62,301 bases of DNA from Nocardiopsis trehalosi NBRC 14201 (GTDB taxonomy: Bacteria > Actinomycetota > Actinomycetes > Streptosporangiales > Streptosporangiaceae): the NCBI RefSeq assembly GCF_001552555.1, contig NZ_BCRK01000011.1, forward strand, positions 1 to 62,301, given 5' to 3'. A program made the position numbers and the translations under genes. The notes under the pieces are model-generated. The model saw only the letters and a list, made by a program, of their open reading frames with translations, was not told where the DNA came from and searched no databases. Shown here one piece after another: positions 59,612 through 62,301 of the stretch; the stretch's first letter is position 1; each line of letters begins with the position of its first letter.

Positions 59612-60477
59612 CCGCCGTCCCGCCCCCGCCCCTGGTCACCTGGCTGTACGTGCCCGGCGACCGGCCCGACCGGTTCGCCAAGGCCATGGCCAGCGGGGCC
59701 GACGCCGTCATCCTCGACCTGGAGGACGCCGTCCTCGCGCCCCACAAGGACACCGCCCGCCGCGAGGTGGCGCGCTTCCTCGCCGACCTGCCGCCCGCCG
59801 GGCCGGACCGCCCGGCGGTGCACGTCCGGGTGAACGCCCCGCGCGGCGCGCACGGCGCGCGCGACCTCGACGCCCTCGCCGGCGGCGCCCGCCCCGACGC
59901 GGTGCGGGTGCCCAAGGTCGAGGGGCCCGACGACGTCGACCTGGTGGTCGGCCGGCTCGGCGCCGGAACGGTCGTGCACTGCCTGCTGGAATCGGCGCGC
60001 GGCGTGCAGAACGCCGCGGCCGTCGCGGCCCACCCCGCAGCGGGCGCCCTGGCGCTGGGCGAGGCCGACCTCGCCGCCGAGATGCACCTGCGCGGCGACG
60101 CCGCCTACACCTGGCTGCGCGCCCAGACCGTGCTCGCCGCGGCCGCCGCCGGGCTGCCCTCCCCCGCGATGTCGGCCTACATCGACGTCCGCGACACCGA
60201 CGGCCTCGCCGCCTCCTGCGCGGCGGGCCGCGACCTGGGCATGTTCGGGCGGACCGCGATCCACCCGCGCCAGCTGCCGGTGATCCGGCGGGCGTTCACC
60301 CCCGGCCCCGACGAGGTGGCCCGCGCCCGCGAGATCGCTGCGGCCGCCGAGGACGGCGCCGCCGACGGCGCGGGCGCCGTCGCCCTGCCCGACGGGCGGT
60401 TCGTCGACGCGCCCGTGGTCGTCTCGGCGCTGCGCACCCTCGCGCTCGCCGACCGCCTCGGCGCCGGCCCCGCGTAG
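59608..60477 (+). CDS. CitE-like acyl-CoA lyase (HpcH/HpaI fold)
   Basis: A 289-aa TIM-barrel lyase of the CitE/malyl-CoA lyase group: WLYVPGDRPDRFAKAMASGA, ILDLEDAVLAPHKD (metal Asp/Glu region), VHVRVNAP, VHCLLESARGVQN and LALGEADLAAEM. The C-terminal region keeps GRTAIHPRQLPVI. These cleave (3-hydroxyacyl) CoA esters such as citramalyl-CoA or malyl-CoA into acetyl-CoA and a 2-oxoacid. The GTG at 59608 overlaps the CoA-transferase stop. Confidence 0.86.
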   Translation: MTAVPPPPLVTWLYVPGDRPDRFAKAMASGADAVILDLEDAVLAPHKDTARREVARFLADLPPAGPDRPAVHVRVNAPRGAHGARDLDALAGGARPDAVRVPKVEGPDDVDLVVGRLGAGTVVHCLLESARGVQNAAAVAAHPAAGALALGEADLAAEMHLRGDAAYTWLRAQTVLAAAAAGLPSPAMSAYIDVRDTDGLAASCAAGRDLGMFGRTAIHPRQLPVIRRAFTPGPDEVARAREIAAAAEDGAADGAGAVALPDGRFVDAPVVVSALRTLALADRLGAGPA

Positions 60478-60567
60478 GGCCGCGCCGCTCCCGGGCCGGG
60501 CGCGCACGCGCCCGGCCATCCCCCCGGGGGACCCCGGTCCCCTCCCGGCTGACGGAGAAGGAGCACC

Positions 60568-61911
60568 ATGGTCGGCCTATGGGCGTTCGCCGCCTACATC
60601 ACCGTGATCATCCTGTGGAACGTGGTCGTCAAGCGCGGCATCGGGGAGGCGATGCTGATCGGCTTCCTGGTGGTCGCCGTGTTCGGCGGCGCCGACGCGC
60701 CCCGCCTGCTGTGGGCGGGCATCACCGCGGCGGCGACCGAGGAGGTCGTGTTCGCCGCCTCCGCGTTCGTCTTCATGGGCTTCCTGCTGGGCCGCACCGG
60801 CCTGGTCGACCGGTTGGTCGACATGCTGAACTCGCTGCTGGGGCGGCTGCGCGGCGGCCCCGCCTACGTGTCGACCGTCGCCTCGGCGCTGTTCGGCACG
60901 ATCTCGGGCTCGGGGTCGGGCAACGCCGCCGCCGTCGGGTCCATCACCATCCCGTGGATGATGCGGGCCAACATCCAGCCCCGGCTGGCGGCCACCATGG
61001 TGGCCGGCAACGCGGGCCTGGGCATCGCGTTCCCGCCCAGTTCGTCGCTGTTCATCCTGACCGGCCTGGGCGCGGTGGGGTCGCTGGTGTCGGCGGAGTC
61101 GCTGTTCCTGTCGCTGTTCGCGGGCGGGGCGTGGCTGCTGCTGTACCGGCTGGTCCTGACCTTCGTGCTGGTGCGGCGGTACGGCATCGGCCCGGTCGAC
61201 GCCGACCACATCCAGCCGCTGCGGCGGACCTTCGCCGCCGGGTGGCACTCGCTGCTCGTGTTCCTGGGCATCGCGGTGCCGGTGGTGCTGACCACCGGGT
61301 CGGTGGCGGCGGCGCTGGACCGGCACGCCGGCGGCGGCGCGGTCGACGCGGTCAGCATCATCACCTGGATTCCGGTGCTGGTCATCCTGGTCACGCTGCT
61401 GGTGGGGCGGCGGCACCTGCCGCGCGGCGGGCGCGCCTGGTGGGCGCTGCTCGGCGAGGCCGGGCCCCGGTTCGGCGTCATCGGCGCGGTGCTGTTCTTC
61501 GCGTTCGCGGCCTCGACCGTGCTCGGCGAGCTGGGCATGGGCGCGGAGCTGACCGAGCTGCTGTCGCGCATCGAGGCGCCGGCGTTCGTGCTCGCCCTGA
61601 TCGTCGGGGTGATCGTGCTCGCTGCGGCGGCCCCGCTGACCGCGACGGCGACGATGGTGGCCGTGGGGTCGGTGGCGTTCACCGCGCTGGTGACCGCGGG
61701 CGTGTCGCCCACGGTGGCCGCGGTGGTGGTGCTGATGTTCGCCTCCACCGAGGGCGCGTCCCCGCCCGGCGCCGCGCCCATCTACATCGCGAGCGGCATC
61801 GCGGGGGTCGACCCGACCCGCACGTTCGTGCCCCTGCTGCTGTGGTACGTCCTCCCGACCCTGCTGATCGGCGCGCTGGTGGCGGTCGGCTTCCTCCCGA
61901 TCCCCGGCTGA
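60568..61911 (+). CDS. TRAP transporter large permease (DctM type)
   Basis: A 447-aa, about 12-helix permease. Typical DctM stretches are FGTISGSGSGNAAAVGSITIP and AGNAGLGIAFPPSSSLFI, repeated in a weaker form in the second half (ASTEGASPPGAAPIYIASGI). It should carry a carboxylate with Na+ using an external binding protein. No DctP gene is in the window, and the only small partner is the 74-aa gene behind it. AAGGAG precedes the ATG. Confidence 0.82.
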   Translation: MVGLWAFAAYITVIILWNVVVKRGIGEAMLIGFLVVAVFGGADAPRLLWAGITAAATEEVVFAASAFVFMGFLLGRTGLVDRLVDMLNSLLGRLRGGPAYVSTVASALFGTISGSGSGNAAAVGSITIPWMMRANIQPRLAATMVAGNAGLGIAFPPSSSLFILTGLGAVGSLVSAESLFLSLFAGGAWLLLYRLVLTFVLVRRYGIGPVDADHIQPLRRTFAAGWHSLLVFLGIAVPVVLTTGSVAAALDRHAGGGAVDAVSIITWIPVLVILVTLLVGRRHLPRGGRAWWALLGEAGPRFGVIGAVLFFAFAASTVLGELGMGAELTELLSRIEAPAFVLALIVGVIVLAAAAPLTATATMVAVGSVAFTALVTAGVSPTVAAVVVLMFASTEGASPPGAAPIYIASGIAGVDPTRTFVPLLLWYVLPTLLIGALVAVGFLPIPG

Positions 61912-61948
61912 CCGTCCGGTCGGCCCCACTCGACCCGAGGGGTTGCGC

Positions 61949-62173
61949 ATGACCCGAGCACTCGACATCGCGTTCCGCGTCGGCCTGGCGCTGTTCCTGA
62001 CCGGCGGCGTGCTGCTCGTCGCCGTGCAGGCGGCGGGGCTGGCGGCCGGATCGGCGCCGCTGGTCGCGGCGGCGGCCGAGCGGATCGGACCGGTGGTGTA
62101 CGCCCTCGCGGGGGCGACCGGCATCGTCGCGTTCGTCCGGTCCTACCTGGAGGGCTGGGACAGCGGCGACTGA
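61949..62173 (+). CDS. small two-to-three-helix membrane protein linked to the TRAP permease
   Basis: A 74-aa protein with hydrophobic stretches at about residues 8-32, 35-48 and 48-64 and an acidic C-terminus (EGWDSGD). It is half the size of a normal DctQ small permease and has no clear DctQ motif. Its place, 37 bp behind the permease gene, suggests an accessory subunit. GAGGGG lies 7 bp before the ATG at 61949; a TTG at 61943 is possible. Confidence 0.7.
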   Translation: MTRALDIAFRVGLALFLTGGVLLVAVQAAGLAAGSAPLVAAAAERIGPVVYALAGATGIVAFVRSYLEGWDSGD

Positions 62174-62222
62174 CACCGCCCCGGACCCGTGGCCGCGCGG
62201 CCCAGCGCACCCGTGCGCCGGG

Positions 62223-62253
62223 CCGCGCCCGCGTCCCCGGGGCGCGGGCGCGG
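62223..62253 (+). terminator. terminator behind the CoA-transferase/TRAP operon
   Basis: Perfect 11-bp arms CCGCGCCCGCG and CGCGGGCGCGG with a 9-nt loop, 50 bp after the last stop codon. It suggests that the operon ends here, without a DctP gene. Confidence 0.65.
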
Positions 62254-62301
62254 TCACGCCGCCGGCGGCCGGGGCGGCCCCGCTCCGGCCGCCGCGGTGT
62301 G

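Noticed and set aside
1-62301. CRISPR array, insertion sequence or prophage
   Set aside because: No regularly spaced repeats, terminal inverted repeats with a transposase, or phage structural genes were seen on either strand.

Overview
The window is about 74% G+C by eye, with strong third-position G/C bias, GTG/TTG starts, leaderless-looking genes and many GTGA/ATGA overlaps. It carries an SsgB-like sporulation protein, a roadblock/LC7 protein, SACE_7040-type TetR logic and a perfect CelR box (TGGGAGCGCTCCCA) in front of a cellulose-type AA10 oxygenase. This points to a filamentous actinobacterium. Nocardiopsidaceae (Nocardiopsis, Streptomonospora, Thermobifida) is my best guess, by inference only. 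The segment looks chromosomal: it has thrS, five tRNA genes and NDH-2. I see no transposase, integrase, CRISPR array or phage gene.

Layout. 0-3 kb: small conserved unknowns and a class II aldolase. 3.3-5.4 kb: copper response (CsoR repressor with operator, CopZ chaperone) and a type II NADH dehydrogenase. 5.5-11.1 kb: a TetR regulator divergent from an acyl-CoA carboxylase / acyl-CoA dehydrogenase operon of leucine-degradation type, with two tandem 16-bp operators between them. 11.2-12.7 kb: a translationally coupled pair (a nucleotidyltransferase-like protein and an unrecognised partner), the best candidate here for an undescribed system. 12.8-22 kb: hydrolase, thrS, tRNA-Val(CAC), ssgB, a class IV aminotransferase, an orphan roadblock protein, a tRNA Gly-Gly-Cys-Val cluster and a small protein next to a 3'-broken gene.

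22-31 kb is a specialised oxidation region: TetR and a DHA2-type efflux pump, a ferredoxin/ferredoxin reductase/P450 operon, a second P450, a methyltransferase and a styrene-monooxygenase-like flavoprotein. 31-37.4 kb is an organic-acid or sugar-acid catabolic cluster: an Nramp-fold transporter that has lost the metal-binding motifs, a D-2-hydroxyacid dehydrogenase, an HpcH aldolase, an aldo/keto reductase and a DeoR regulator.

37.4-44.2 kb encodes a likely complete glycine betaine to glycine route: a Rieske oxygenase, dimethylglycine oxidase and monomeric sarcosine oxidase on one strand, with a divergent Rieske ferredoxin and ferredoxin reductase. An Lrp regulator, a serine/threonine-deaminase-like PLP enzyme and a diverged P5C-reductase-like protein follow. 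47.4-51.3 kb: MFS efflux, a siderophore-binding lipoprotein and a divergent ferric-enterochelin-esterase-like protein, sharing an iron box. 51.7-56.7 kb: MarR, DUF2071, DUF6098 and a DgoA/KDG-kinase pair beside a decapitated SDR gene. 56.8-57.5 kb: the CelR-controlled AA10 LPMO. 57.6-62.2 kb: a GntR regulator divergent from a CoA-transferase / CitE-like lyase / TRAP-permease operon that could import a hydroxy-dicarboxylate, activate it and cleave it.
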